DNA of 64,000 nucleotides from Candidatus Avimonas faecium (GCA_904419005.1 CAJFQI010000003.1:1-64000), one strand, 5' to 3'; shown: positions 26,581 to 36,656, numbered from the stretch's first letter. Numbers and translations: made by a program. Notes: generated by a model not told the origin, from the sequence alone.

Positions 26581-29500
26581 TTACAGCCCGTTTTCTATCC
26601 GGACGCTGCTCCCGCGGGGGGAACGGCTGACCACGATTTTTTTATCAATCCTCTCCTTGAGCTCCTGTACGTGGGAGATGATCCCCACCAGCCGGTCGGT
26701 CCCCGCCAGGGAAAGCAGGGTGGCGATCGCGGCGTCAAGGCTTTCCGCATCAAGCGAGCCGAAGCCCTCGTCCACGAACATGGTGTCCACCGTCACGCCG
26801 CCCGCCTGCTGCTGGATCACGTCGGACAGGCCGAGGGCCAGCGCCAGGGAGGCCTTGAAGCTCTCCCCGCCCGACAGGGTTTTGACGTGCCGCGCCTTGC
26901 CGGTGTAGTGGTCGAACACCCCGAGGTCGAGCCCCCGGTCCGTCAGGGATTCCTGGAAATCGTTGCGCACCAGCTCAAACCGGCCGTGGGTCATTTTTTC
27001 CAGCCGCCGGTTGGCCTGCCGCAGGATGCGGTCGAAGTAGACGGCCTGGACCGCCGTCTCAAGCTGGAGCTTCTTTTTGCCCTTGATCATCCCGTTGGCG
27101 GCGTCCGAGAGGGAGCGCAGGCAGAGCAGGCCCTTTTCCAGCTCTTCGGTTTCCGCCAGCTTTTCGGAAAGCTCCTTTTCAATCCGCCGGTTCCCATCCA
27201 GCCGGGAGCGCAGGGCGGCGGCCTGCTCCCACTGCCGGGCCGCCCGGCCCTCGCAGTCGGATAGGGCCGCTGCGGCCTGCCCGGCGTCGCCGTCCCGGCC
27301 GGCGGTTTCCGCTTGCAGCCGGCGGACGGCCTCCTGCCAGGCCTCCCGTTCGGAGAGCAGGCGCTCCCGCTCTGCCCGGCGGGCCTGGAGCTCCTCGGGC
27401 GGGCACATGGCGGCGGCCGCCGCTTCCTCCCCGTCAAAGCCGGCCTCCATGCAGTGCCGGCGGTAGCTTTGCGTCAGCTCCTGCTCCTCCCGGCGGGCGG
27501 CGAGGGCGGTGTCCCGGCCCTGCGCGGCCAGGGAGGCGGCGCTTTCCGCCTCCCGCTCGGCCTGCTGGCACTGTGCGCGGCGGGCCTCCCGTTCGGCGTC
27601 CAGCTGCGCCAGAAGGCGGGCAAGCTCCTCCGCCCGCTCCCGCGCCTGGGCGGGAGAAAGCGTGCCGGCGGGCAGGGAGGCGGCCAGCGCCTCCTGCTCC
27701 GTCCGGGCGGCGGTGAGGGCGGCGGCCTGCCCGGCCTTTTCCTGCCGGAGGGCGTCCCGCTTCTGCTGAGCGCCGCGGCAGTCCTGCTCCCGCTGGGCCA
27801 GCAGGGCGGGCAGCTCCCGCCGGCGCTGTGCCTGCCGCTCGGCCTCCTGCCGCTGCGCCCGGAGGGCCTGCTCCTCTTCCGCCAGCGCCCGACGGGCCGC
27901 TTTGGCGGCGCAGAGAAGGGCGGCCGGCTCCCCCTCTGCCGGGAGGCCGGCCTCTTCGGCCCGCTGCCGGAGCGCCGTCCGCGCGGCATCCCTGGCGGTT
28001 CGCTGCTTTTCCAGCGCGCCGCTTGCCGCCATGCAGCGCTCGTTTTCGGCGTCCCGTGCGGCCTTGAGCCGGTCCAGCACGTCCCGGCCGGGTGCGGACG
28101 GCGGCAGGGGGGCGGGGGAGGGATGCTCCCGCGCGCCGCAGACCGGGCAGGGCTCCCCGGGCTGGAGCCGTGCGGCCAGCAGCCCTGCCTGCGCGTGGAA
28201 AAACAGGGCTTCCGCCCGGTCGTATTCCTTCTTGGCGGCGGCATAGGCCGCGGCGGCGCGGGCGAAGGCATCCTGCGCGCCGGCCAGGGCTGTTTCTTCC
28301 TCTTCACAGGTGCGGGCCGAGGCGGTGAGCCCGTCGAGCGCCCGGCCGCGGCGCTCCGCTTCCTCAAGGCGGCCGTCCAGCCGGGCGAGCAGGGCCTCCG
28401 CCCCTTCAAGGGCCCGGTATTCCTCCTGCCCCTGCTGGTGGAGCGCCTGTGCGGCGTTCAGCCGTTCGTCGGCGCGGGCCAGCTCGTCCGCGAGGGCGCC
28501 GAGGGCCTTTTCCATTTCATCGGCCGCCCGCGCCTGCTCGGCCAGGCGGTCGTACTGCGGCAGCAGGAGGGAAAGGGAAGACTGCTCCTGTTCGAGGGCG
28601 CGCCGGCGGGGCTCCGCTTCCTCCGAAGCTTTCCAATTTTCGGCGGCGCGCTCCCGCGCGGCCTGCGCCTGCTCCTGCCGCCGGGCCAGGGAGCCGGCCT
28701 GCTCTTCCGTCTGGTCCGCCCGGCTCCGCGCGCTTTGCAGCAGGGCGCGCTCCGCCGCGAGGGCCTGCGCCCGTTCGGCCAGCTGCAGGGACGCCTCAAG
28801 CTCCGCCGCCTGGGCGGCCTGCTCCTGCCGCTGCCCTTCCTCGGCGCGCAGGCGGGCGAGCTTCTCCCGCTTTTTGGCGGTTTCCTGCGCTTCGGCCAGG
28901 CGGACGGTCAGGCGCCGCCGTTCCTCGTCCAGCGCCCCCAGCCCGCCGTCCAGCTCCCGGAGCCGGCCGGCGTCCCGGCGGTTTTGCTCCCGCAGGGCGT
29001 CCCGCACCGCGGGGACGCCGAAGGGGCCGTCCTTTTCCAGCGCCGCCACCGCCTCTTTCAGGGCGGATGGGGAGGGACCCGGCTCGTCCGGCGCGGAGGC
29101 TTGCCCTGTTTCCGCTGAAGCCGCCCCGCCGTCCGCGTCCGCCTCACCGATCCGGATGCGGCGGCAGTTGTCGAGCAGGTGGGTGCGGGCGGCCGCCAGC
29201 GCGCCTCCCTGCTCCTTTGTCCGGGCAGCCAGCTCCTGCTGGATGCGGCGGTAAATGCCGGTGTCAAAAATCCGGCGGAAAATTTCGGCCCGTTCGTCGC
29301 TGCCGGCCAGCAGCAGGCGGAGGAATTCCCCCTGCGCAAGCATACAGATCTGGCTGAACTGCCGGTGGTTCAGCCGGAGCAGCTCCTCTATGCAGCGGGT
29401 GACCTCGCCCACCTTGGCGACCACCCGGCCGTCCGGGTAGGTCAGCTCCGCCGCGGCAGGCTGGCGGGTCGTCCCTTCCCCCCGCCGCTTGGGGCGGGCG

Positions 29501-29793
29501 TATTCGGGGCTGCGGCGGACAAGGTACCGCTGCCCCCGGTGCTCAAAGGCCAGGGAGACGAAGGTTTCGGCCTCGGGGGGCGCAAAGTCGCTGCGCAGCC
29601 CCTCCCCGCCCCGGCGGCTGCCGCTGGCTTCCCCAAACAGCGCGTAGGAGATGCCGTCAAAAATGGTGGTTTTCCCGGCGCCGGTGTCCCCGGTGATCAG
29701 GAAGAGCCCCCGCCCGCCCAGCTTGGTAAAATCCACCTCGCAGCGCCCGGCATAAGGGCCGAACGCGCTCATGGTAAGCAAAATCGGTTTCAC
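26581..29793 (-). CDS. sbcC: Exonuclease SbcC (Rad50-like SMC ATPase)
   Basis: MKPILLTMSAFGPYAGRCEVDFTKL; ITGDTGAGKTTIFDGISYALFG; CPVCGAREHP zinc hook; TLSGGESFKASLALALGLSD; FVDEGFGSLD. GTG start after GGAAAGG. Confidence 0.96.
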   Translation of the reverse strand: MKPILLTMSAFGPYAGRCEVDFTKLGGRGLFLITGDTGAGKTTIFDGISYALFGEASGSRRGGEGLRSDFAPPEAETFVSLAFEHRGQRYLVRRSPEYARPKRRGEGTTRQPAAAELTYPDGRVVAKVGEVTRCIEELLRLNHRQFSQICMLAQGEFLRLLLAGSDERAEIFRRIFDTGIYRRIQQELAARTKEQGGALAAARTHLLDNCRRIRIGEADADGGAASAETGQASAPDEPGPSPSALKEAVAALEKDGPFGVPAVRDALREQNRRDAGRLRELDGGLGALDEERRRLTVRLAEAQETAKKREKLARLRAEEGQRQEQAAQAAELEASLQLAERAQALAAERALLQSARSRADQTEEQAGSLARRQEQAQAARERAAENWKASEEAEPRRRALEQEQSSLSLLLPQYDRLAEQARAADEMEKALGALADELARADERLNAAQALHQQGQEEYRALEGAEALLARLDGRLEEAERRGRALDGLTASARTCEEEETALAGAQDAFARAAAAYAAAKKEYDRAEALFFHAQAGLLAARLQPGEPCPVCGAREHPSPAPLPPSAPGRDVLDRLKAARDAENERCMAASGALEKQRTARDAARTALRQRAEEAGLPAEGEPAALLCAAKAARRALAEEEQALRAQRQEAERQAQRRRELPALLAQREQDCRGAQQKRDALRQEKAGQAAALTAARTEQEALAASLPAGTLSPAQARERAEELARLLAQLDAEREARRAQCQQAEREAESAASLAAQGRDTALAARREEQELTQSYRRHCMEAGFDGEEAAAAAMCPPEELQARRAERERLLSEREAWQEAVRRLQAETAGRDGDAGQAAAALSDCEGRAARQWEQAAALRSRLDGNRRIEKELSEKLAETEELEKGLLCLRSLSDAANGMIKGKKKLQLETAVQAVYFDRILRQANRRLEKMTHGRFELVRNDFQESLTDRGLDLGVFDHYTGKARHVKTLSGGESFKASLALALGLSDVIQQQAGGVTVDTMFVDEGFGSLDAESLDAAIATLLSLAGTDRLVGIISHVQELKERIDKKIVVSRSPRGSSVRIENGL

Positions 29794-29829
29794 AGTCCGC
29801 TTCCTTTCCAATCCTGTTGGGGGAGTGGC

Positions 29830-31017
29830 CTACGCGTCCTCCCGCGCCTTTTCAATCACCTGCCGCAGGACCGCCCGCTGCCCGTCGGACAGCGGCTCCC
29901 CGGTCACCTGCCGGAAGAATTCTGCAAACAGCTCCTCCTCGCTTTTTCGGGCGAGGGGGTCGGCTTCGGCCTCTTCGCCGGCCGGCTCCCGGGATGGGGG
30001 CGCCAGCTCGACGTGCAGGAGGTTGGGGTATACGGTGCGCAGCCTCTCAGCGGGGTCGAGCACCGCCTCGTCGGTCAGCACCGCGTAGATATAATCCTCC
30101 CGCTGAGGGCCGGCGCTCTGCTTGGCGGCGGCCAGCAGGTCGTCCAGCCGCCCCCGGATCTGCCGCAGCTCCCGCCGGGGCGCCAGGGGCAGAAGCTCGA
30201 CGGCGGTATCCCCCTTGGGGCCGAGGGTCACGAGCGGCACGCTCTTGGCATGGCGGGCCTCCGAGAGGGAGTATTTGAGCGGGGAGCCGGCGTACCGCAC
30301 CGTATCCCGCCCCATCCGCTGGGCGCGGTGCAGGTGCCCCAGCGCCACGTAGTCGAACCCGTCAAAGCAGGAGACGTCCACATTGTCGCTGCCGCCGACC
30401 ATCACGGTGTCCGATTCGCACAGCTCCGGGCCCTGCCCGCCCGCGCTGACAAACTGGTGGGCCACCAGGACATGCCGCTCCTGCGGAGGGCACTCTTGCA
30501 GAGAGCACTCTTGCAGAGGGTGCTCCCGCGGAGGCAGGGGGGGCGCCGCCAGCGCAGCCCGCACCGCCTCTTCGGTAGTGGAGGCGGCGCAGCCCAGGCG
30601 GGCGTTGACCATCGCCGGCCGCAGGAAGGGCAGGAGGGTAAAGCAGACCGGGCCGTATTCGTCGGACAGCGTCACCCGGCGGACCTTCCCGTCGTACTGC
30701 CCGGCAATATAAACCCCCTGCCCGGCAAAAAGCCGGCTGCCGAATTCCAGCCGCTCGGGGGAATCGTGGTTGCCCGAAACGGCCAGGACGGGGATCCCCC
30801 GCTCGCCGAGCCCGCTTAGGAAGTCGTCGAGCAGCTCGACCGCCTCTGCCGGGGGGATGGAGCGGTCGTACACGTCCCCCGCGATCAACACCCCGTCCAC
30901 CTTGTGCCGGTCGGCGAGGGACAATATTTCCTTTAATATGTACCGTTGGTCCTCCAGCATTGGGGCCTCAAGCACGCATTTCCCCAGATGGAGGTCGGCA
31001 AGGTGAAGCAGACGCAT
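29830..31017 (-). CDS. sbcD: Exonuclease SbcD (Mre11-like)
   Basis: MRLLHLADLHLGK; IAGDVYDRSIPPAEAVELLDDFL; VSGNHDSPERLEFGS; YVALGHLHRAQ. Confidence 0.96.
   Translation of the reverse strand: MRLLHLADLHLGKCVLEAPMLEDQRYILKEILSLADRHKVDGVLIAGDVYDRSIPPAEAVELLDDFLSGLGERGIPVLAVSGNHDSPERLEFGSRLFAGQGVYIAGQYDGKVRRVTLSDEYGPVCFTLLPFLRPAMVNARLGCAASTTEEAVRAALAAPPLPPREHPLQECSLQECPPQERHVLVAHQFVSAGGQGPELCESDTVMVGGSDNVDVSCFDGFDYVALGHLHRAQRMGRDTVRYAGSPLKYSLSEARHAKSVPLVTLGPKGDTAVELLPLAPRRELRQIRGRLDDLLAAAKQSAGPQREDYIYAVLTDEAVLDPAERLRTVYPNLLHVELAPPSREPAGEEAEADPLARKSEEELFAEFFRQVTGEPLSDGQRAVLRQVIEKAREDA
30471..30530. repeat. Intragenic 15-bp tandem repeat in sbcD
   Basis: gagggcactcttgca / gagagcactcttgca / gagggtgctcccgcg; encodes EHPLQECSLQECPPQERH. 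Confidence 0.8.
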
Positions 31018-31166
31018 GAAAAGCCTCCCTGCGGCCCCGCCTTCCGCCGGGGCCCCTTTCTTTTGGCTTTTAGTATACCGTATCCGCGGGCAAAAAGCCA
31101 GACCGCGGCTTTATCGGTCCCGCCCCAGCCTGCGGAGGCATAGCGCCGGCGCCCAGAAACTCAGCG

Positions 31167-31195
31167 TTGCAATGGCATACGCACGATGCTATAAT
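31167..31195 (+). promoter_or_regulatory. Candidate extended -10 promoter for the Gld-like ABC operon leader
   Basis: TTGCAA-N17-TATAAT with TGC immediately before the -10. Confidence 0.7.
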
Positions 31196-31213
31196 ATACA
31201 GGTTGAGAAAAAC

Positions 31214-31275
31214 TAGGCAAGGAGACAATACAAAGCGGCGTGAAAAGCAGGGATGCCGGGATTGCCCCTTGCCTA
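31214..31275 (+). ncRNA. Candidate structured 5' leader element
   Basis: Nested pairings TAGGCAAGG/CCTTGCCTA, CAAT/ATTG, CGGC/GCCG, plus alternative partner TTGCCTA at 31284-31290. Confidence 0.35.
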
Positions 31276-31475
31276 TTGGGGGTTTGCCTAAGAATCACAC
31301 GATGGACACAGAAGATTTAAAGACCGTTTACAAATCGGCGGGACGTCTCCGGTACAATACAATAGAGACTTTACGGTTGCCCTGCGGGGGACCGTACGGG
31401 GCAGCCCGGACCGCCGGGACGCCGGGGCTTCGCCTGCGGCGGTTACTTTGAAAACGCAGGAGGGAAAGCGAAAAC

Positions 31476-32447
31476 ATGATTGAGGTAAAAAACCTGACGA
31501 AGCGATATGGCGGCCACCTGGCCGTCAACGATATCAGCTTCTCGGTGGATGAAGGGGAGGTCGTCGGCTTCTTGGGGCCGAACGGCGCGGGAAAGTCCAC
31601 CACCATGAACATCCTGACCGGCTACCTGTCGGCCAGCAGCGGCATGGCCAAGATCAACGGCTTTGATATTTTGGAGAAGCCGAACCAGGCCAAGGCCAGC
31701 ATCGGCTACCTGCCGGAGCAGCCGCCGCTGTATCTTGATATGACGGTGCGGGAATATCTGGATTTCATGTACGACCTGAAAAAATGCACCCTCAACCGCG
31801 GGACGCATATTGCGGAGATCTGCCGGCTGGTGAAAATCGAGAACGTGTACGGCCGGCTGATCAAGAACCTGTCCAAGGGCTACCGCCAGCGCGTCGGCCT
31901 GGCCCAGGCGCTGATCGGCAACCCGCCGGTACTGATCCTGGACGAGCCGACCGTCGGCCTTGACCCGAACCAGATCATTGAGATCCGCACCCTGATCAAA
32001 AACCTGGGCAAGCACCATACCGTCATCCTATCCTCCCACATCCTGCAGGAGATTGAGGCGGTCTGCGACCGGATTATCATCATCAACCAGGGGGTACTCG
32101 TGGCGGACGACACCGCGGCCAACCTGACCCGGAGGTATTCCAGCGACCGGCGCCTGCTCCTGCGGGTCGCAGGCGGGGAGGAAGACGTGCTGCACCTGCT
32201 CGAACGCGTCCCGGGGGTGGAGAACGCGGTTTCGCTCGGCGAAAAGGAACCGGGCGTCTTCGAATTTGCCATTACCCCGGCGGAGGGGCAGGACGTCCGG
32301 CGGGAGATCTCCAGCCGCCTGGCCAGCCGCAACTGGATTATCATGGGGATGCGGTCTATGGAAATGACCCTGGAAGACGTGTTCGTGGCCCTGACCCGCG
32401 AAAACCTGTCGGCGGCCCGGAAACATAAGAAAGGAGGGCGCGCCTGA
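31476..32447 (+). CDS. ABC transporter ATP-binding protein (GldA-like)
   Basis: MIEVKNLTKRYGGHLAVNDISF; GFLGPNGAGKSTTMNIL; LSKGYRQRVGLAQALIGNPPVLILDEPTVGLDPNQ. Confidence 0.95.
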   Translation: MIEVKNLTKRYGGHLAVNDISFSVDEGEVVGFLGPNGAGKSTTMNILTGYLSASSGMAKINGFDILEKPNQAKASIGYLPEQPPLYLDMTVREYLDFMYDLKKCTLNRGTHIAEICRLVKIENVYGRLIKNLSKGYRQRVGLAQALIGNPPVLILDEPTVGLDPNQIIEIRTLIKNLGKHHTVILSSHILQEIEAVCDRIIIINQGVLVADDTAANLTRRYSSDRRLLLRVAGGEEDVLHLLERVPGVENAVSLGEKEPGVFEFAITPAEGQDVRREISSRLASRNWIIMGMRSMEMTLEDVFVALTRENLSAARKHKKGGRA

Positions 32448-33154
32448 TGGGTGCCGTATTCAAAAAGGAATTCAAGTCGTTTTTCACCTCCCCGGTCGGT
32501 TACATCCTGCTGGCGGTCATGACCTGCGCGTCCGGATTTTTCTTTTATGTGTTCAATGTGTTTAACTACAGCGCCGACCTGTCATATACGTTCAGCAACC
32601 TGTTTACGGTCGTGCTGCTGATCCTGCCGATCCTGACCATGAGGCTGTTCAGCGAGGAGAAAAGGCAGAAGACCGACCAGGCGCTGCTGACCTCGCCGGC
32701 CAGCCTGACCGGCATTGTGCTCGGCAAATTTTTTGCCGCGCTGCTGATGTTTGTGCTTTCGCTGGTGATCCTGCTGGTGTTCGCCGTAGTCATCGCCTTC
32801 CAGGTCACCCCGTCGTGGAGCGTGATTATCGGCAACTTCCTGGGCCTGATCCTGGTAGGCGGCCTGGTGATCTCGATCGGCCTGCTGATCTCAAGCCTGA
32901 CCGAAAGCCAGCTCATTGCGGCGATCGGCACGCTGGGCATCTCGGTGGCGCTGATCATGATGGACAGCCTTTCCACGATCTTTTCAAGCATCCCGGCGGT
33001 GGGCACGGTGATCGATTTCCTGTCCGTCTCCCAGAAGTATACCGAATTCACCAGCGGGATCCTGAATTATGCTTACGTGATCTTTTTCCTGAGCATGCAG
33101 GCGCTGTTCGTGTTCCTGACCGTCCGCGTGCTGGACCGCAAGAGATGGAGCTGA
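32447..33154 (+). CDS. ABC transporter permease (GldF-like, ABC-2 type)
   Basis: MGAVFKKEFKSFFTSPVGYILLAVMTCASGFFF; RLFSEEKRQKTDQALLTSP; 6 TMs; start overlaps preceding stop. Confidence 0.92.
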   Translation: MGAVFKKEFKSFFTSPVGYILLAVMTCASGFFFYVFNVFNYSADLSYTFSNLFTVVLLILPILTMRLFSEEKRQKTDQALLTSPASLTGIVLGKFFAALLMFVLSLVILLVFAVVIAFQVTPSWSVIIGNFLGLILVGGLVISIGLLISSLTESQLIAAIGTLGISVALIMMDSLSTIFSSIPAVGTVIDFLSVSQKYTEFTSGILNYAYVIFFLSMQALFVFLTVRVLDRKRWS

Positions 33155-33221
33155 GCAGGCCGCTCGTCCCGGCCGCAGGGCCGGGAGATGCCGCGCATTG
33201 CCCACCAATTCGGAAAGGAGC

Positions 33222-35039
33222 ATGAGCTTGAAAAACGAAAATACGCCGGAGCGGGAGGAGCTGCGGGACAGCGACTCCCTGCCGGAAACGGAGAATAAAG
33301 ACACCCAGGCCGCGCCGGCGGCCGCCGAAGAGGCCGCCGGCGCCCCCGCCCCCTCGGAGGAAGCCGCGCAGGAGACGCCTGCGGAAAATCCCGCCGCACA
33401 GGAGGCCGAGGCGGCAGAGGATCTGGCCGCCGAAGAGCCGGCCGGGGAAAACGCCGGCGAAGAAGCCCCCGACGGGGCGGACGGCGAGGACCCGAAGGAC
33501 AAAAAGAAAAAGAGCCGGAAGGAGCGGGTTAAAAAGGACACCCGCAAGCTGCGCTACGGCGGGATCGCCACCGCCCTGACGGTGGTGGTGATCGCCGTGG
33601 TCGTCCTGGTCAACGTGGTGGCGAATATCCTCAACGAACGGTTCCCGATCAACCTTGACCTGACGGCGGATAAGCTCTTCACCCTGGGCGATGAAAGCCG
33701 GGAGATCGTCAGCAGTGTCGATAAGGACGTGGAGATCGTCGTCTTCGCGGAGGAAAGCACGCTCGCCAACTCGTCGACCGATGGTACGGGCGCGATCCTC
33801 AAGCAGCTGCACGAGCTGCTCGGCCTGTACCAGTCCTACTCGGGCGGGAAAATCGACGTCACCTATGTCGACCTCAACAGCGATCCCACCCTGATGACCC
33901 GGTACAGCGAGTACGAGGTCACCTCCTACGACGTGCTGTTCCTCTGCGGCGACCGGCATCAGAAGATCAGCATGAACGACATGTTCACCTACGACGAAAC
34001 CTCGTATTATTACTATGGCACGCTGAATGTCACGGCTTCCAAGGTGGAGCAGATGATGGCTTCCAACCTGATGATGGTGACCTCCGACGAAACGCCGCAG
34101 GTCCTGTTCCTGACCGGCCACGGGGAGGACGCCTATGCGACGTCCGGCCTGAAGGCGCTGCTTGAGGTCAACAATTACGAGCCCGTCGACCTGGATATTA
34201 CCGGGTCGGAGGAGTACAGCGACGAAGCGGTGATGGCGTTCATCGTCGCGCCGGAGGACGATTACAGCGACAGCGAGATTGAGGCCCTGCGCACCTGGCT
34301 GGACAACGGCGGCAAGCGCGGCCGCCATCTGATGGTGCTGGTCAATTACGCGGCCAGCTGCCCGAACCTGTATGAGTTCCTGAGCGTGGAGTACGGCCTT
34401 GAGGTCACCGACAACCTGGTGCAGGAAACCGACGCCAACCGCGTGTATCAGATGAGCGCCTCCTATGTGTACGGGGATGTCGGCTCCAGCGATTACCTGG
34501 CCGATATTGCCGGCTCCCGCGTGCTGATGCCGATCACTCGGCAGATCCTGCCCACCGCCGGCACCGACACCAACAGCTCGCTATTCAACACCTCGTTGCT
34601 CACCTTCCCGGAGAGCGCCAAGCTGGTCCGGATGGCGGACGCGATCAAGGATCCGGACAATCCGGACCAGGAAGCGCCGGAACCTTTTGATGCAGACGAA
34701 TACCCGATTGTGGGCGGCGCTATGGCCACCAGCTGGATCTACGACAGCGACAACAACCGGATTGAGACCAACGTGATCGTGCTGGGCAGCAGCGCGATGG
34801 CCTATGAAACGATTACCGGCATGAGCACGGTGGAAAACGAAGCGTTCCTGCTGGGCCTGACCAACGGGATCACCGGCAACGAGAACCCGGTGGATATCTC
34901 CAACAAGCCGCTCCAGCAGACCTCGCTGGAATTCACCACCGCGCAGCAGAACATCTTCTTCTTTGTGTTTGTGGTTGCGGTTCCCCTCGTGATCCTGATC
35001 GTGTGCCTGGTGGTCTTCCTCAGGAGGAGGCGTCTATGA
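33222..35039 (+). CDS. GldG-like auxiliary ABC component with acidic N-terminal extension
   Basis: TM FRYGGIATALTVVVIAVVVLVNVVANILNERFPINLDLTADKLFTLGDESREIV; C-terminal TM + RRRR; GGAAAGGAG RBS. Confidence 0.9.
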   Translation: MSLKNENTPEREELRDSDSLPETENKDTQAAPAAAEEAAGAPAPSEEAAQETPAENPAAQEAEAAEDLAAEEPAGENAGEEAPDGADGEDPKDKKKKSRKERVKKDTRKLRYGGIATALTVVVIAVVVLVNVVANILNERFPINLDLTADKLFTLGDESREIVSSVDKDVEIVVFAEESTLANSSTDGTGAILKQLHELLGLYQSYSGGKIDVTYVDLNSDPTLMTRYSEYEVTSYDVLFLCGDRHQKISMNDMFTYDETSYYYYGTLNVTASKVEQMMASNLMMVTSDETPQVLFLTGHGEDAYATSGLKALLEVNNYEPVDLDITGSEEYSDEAVMAFIVAPEDDYSDSEIEALRTWLDNGGKRGRHLMVLVNYAASCPNLYEFLSVEYGLEVTDNLVQETDANRVYQMSASYVYGDVGSSDYLADIAGSRVLMPITRQILPTAGTDTNSSLFNTSLLTFPESAKLVRMADAIKDPDNPDQEAPEPFDADEYPIVGGAMATSWIYDSDNNRIETNVIVLGSSAMAYETITGMSTVENEAFLLGLTNGITGNENPVDISNKPLQQTSLEFTTAQQNIFFFVFVVAVPLVILIVCLVVFLRRRRL

Positions 35040-36559
35040 GCAAGCAGATCCGTACGTTACTCATCGCTGGGGTGGCCGTCCTCGTGCTGGTCGCCCTGCT
35101 GCTGGGCCTTCTCTTCCTCCTGCCGGGCGGGGAGGAGGAAGAGGAGTCCTCTTCCTCCAGCGATACGTCGATTACCCTGCTTGATAAATCGACCGACGAA
35201 AACGGCGATACCGTCAGCGACCCCGTCAGCCAGGCGGTGGTCAGCCAGGGCGGCGCCTCTTACACCATCGCCCCCGACGAGGAGGGCGAGATGCGGGTCG
35301 TGGGCTTTGACGACCTGCCGGTGAACACTTCGGCCGTCAGTGCCATGTCCAGAAGCTTTGCTACGATCGCCGCAACCCGCAAGGTGGCGGATACCTCCGA
35401 AAACGAAGCGGACTTCGGCTTGGACGAGCCGCAGGCGACCGCGGAAATCACCTACGCCGACGGCACGGTGGCCACGGCCGAGCTGGGTGACGAGACCCCG
35501 CTTGAGGACGGCTACTATTTCCGCCTGAGCACGCAGGAGGGGATCTATATCGTAGGTACCACCCTGGGCAGCCGGATGCTGGATAAGGCGGAAGCCTATG
35601 TCGGCACCTCGCTGATCGTCGCCCCCTCAACCAGGGAGGACGACGAGAACGGCCAGGCGGTGGTATACGGGATGAGCCTGAGCGGCGCCGTCCGCTCGTC
35701 CAAGCCCTTCTCCGTACGCCTTTATGAAGAGGGCGACCCGGCAAGCCTGAGCAGCTTCGGCTATGTGATCGACTCCCCGAGCATGGCGGGCGTCAGCCAG
35801 AATCAGGATGTGCAGTCCCTGTTTTCCAGCGCCACCTCCCTCAGCGCGGCGGGCACCGAAAAGGCCCATCCCACGTCGGAGGATCTGGCGGAATACGGCC
35901 TGGATAACCCGTACTCGGTGTGCGAGCTGACCCTGGCCATCCAGAGCAGCAGCACCGACGAGGACGACAACACGGTCATCATCTACTACAACAAGACCAA
36001 GCACACCATCCGGCTGGGGGATAAAAACGACGACGGCTATTATTACGCCCTGGTTGACGATTACGACGCGGTGTTCCTGGTGAGCGCTTCCTCCGTGCCG
36101 TGGGCGGAGGCGCAGTATGCGGATGTCGTCAACACCTTCCTGTTCTCCAACAACATTGTCGACGTGGCGTCGATTAGCCTGACGGCGGACGGGAAAGAAA
36201 CCACCTTTGAGCTCGAGCATTTCCCGGATGCGGAAAGCAACGACGAGAAGCTGACCGTCACGGTCAACGGCACCGTCTACCCGACCGGCGATTTCCGTTC
36301 CCTGTACCAGGTGTTTATGCAGGTGGAGCGGTATGGGGAGACCGACGAGACTCCCGCCGGGGATCCGGATGTGGTGTTTACCGTCAACCTGAGCGATGAC
36401 AGCACCCCGGATGTGGTGGCCAGGTTCTATAAGCAGAGCGCCAGCGTGTATATCTGCGCGATAGAAGGCGGCGACACCTATACCGTCAAGGCCAGCGACG
36501 TGCAGAACATGCTTACCCAGGTGCAGCGGTATCTCAACGGGGAAGAGGTAGACAACTGA
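35036..36559 (+). CDS. DUF4340 domain protein
   Basis: MSKQIRTLLIAGVAVLVLVALLLGLLFLL; SFATIAATRKVADTSENEADFGLDEP; 4-bp ATGA overlap with GldG-like gene. Confidence 0.88.
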   Translation: MSKQIRTLLIAGVAVLVLVALLLGLLFLLPGGEEEEESSSSSDTSITLLDKSTDENGDTVSDPVSQAVVSQGGASYTIAPDEEGEMRVVGFDDLPVNTSAVSAMSRSFATIAATRKVADTSENEADFGLDEPQATAEITYADGTVATAELGDETPLEDGYYFRLSTQEGIYIVGTTLGSRMLDKAEAYVGTSLIVAPSTREDDENGQAVVYGMSLSGAVRSSKPFSVRLYEEGDPASLSSFGYVIDSPSMAGVSQNQDVQSLFSSATSLSAAGTEKAHPTSEDLAEYGLDNPYSVCELTLAIQSSSTDEDDNTVIIYYNKTKHTIRLGDKNDDGYYYALVDDYDAVFLVSASSVPWAEAQYADVVNTFLFSNNIVDVASISLTADGKETTFELEHFPDAESNDEKLTVTVNGTVYPTGDFRSLYQVFMQVERYGETDETPAGDPDVVFTVNLSDDSTPDVVARFYKQSASVYICAIEGGDTYTVKASDVQNMLTQVQRYLNGEEVDN

Positions 36560-36616
36560 CCCTATCCCCGCCCGGCGCCGGGGATATCCCGCCGGCTGCC
36601 GCATGTTGTAAAGCAC

Positions 36617-36656
36617 AAAAGGCCCCCTCTTTTGCCTTGGCAAAAGAGGGGGCCTT
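36617..36656 (+). terminator. Intrinsic terminator-like hairpin
   Basis: aaaaggccccctcttttgcc-tt-ggcaaaagagggggcctttg. Confidence 0.85.

Noticed and set aside
27313-29118. Plus-strand 601-aa ORF
   Set aside because: Antisense shadow of the Gln/Glu/Ala-rich SbcC coiled coil.
31195-31475. Leader as a 4.5S/6S RNA or a known c-di-GMP riboswitch
   Set aside because: Conserved SRP tetraloop/asymmetric loop and GEMM core motifs not found; kept only as an unclassified structured leader.
33048-34328. Minus-strand 426-aa ORF
   Set aside because: Shadow of the GldG-like gene; no family motifs.
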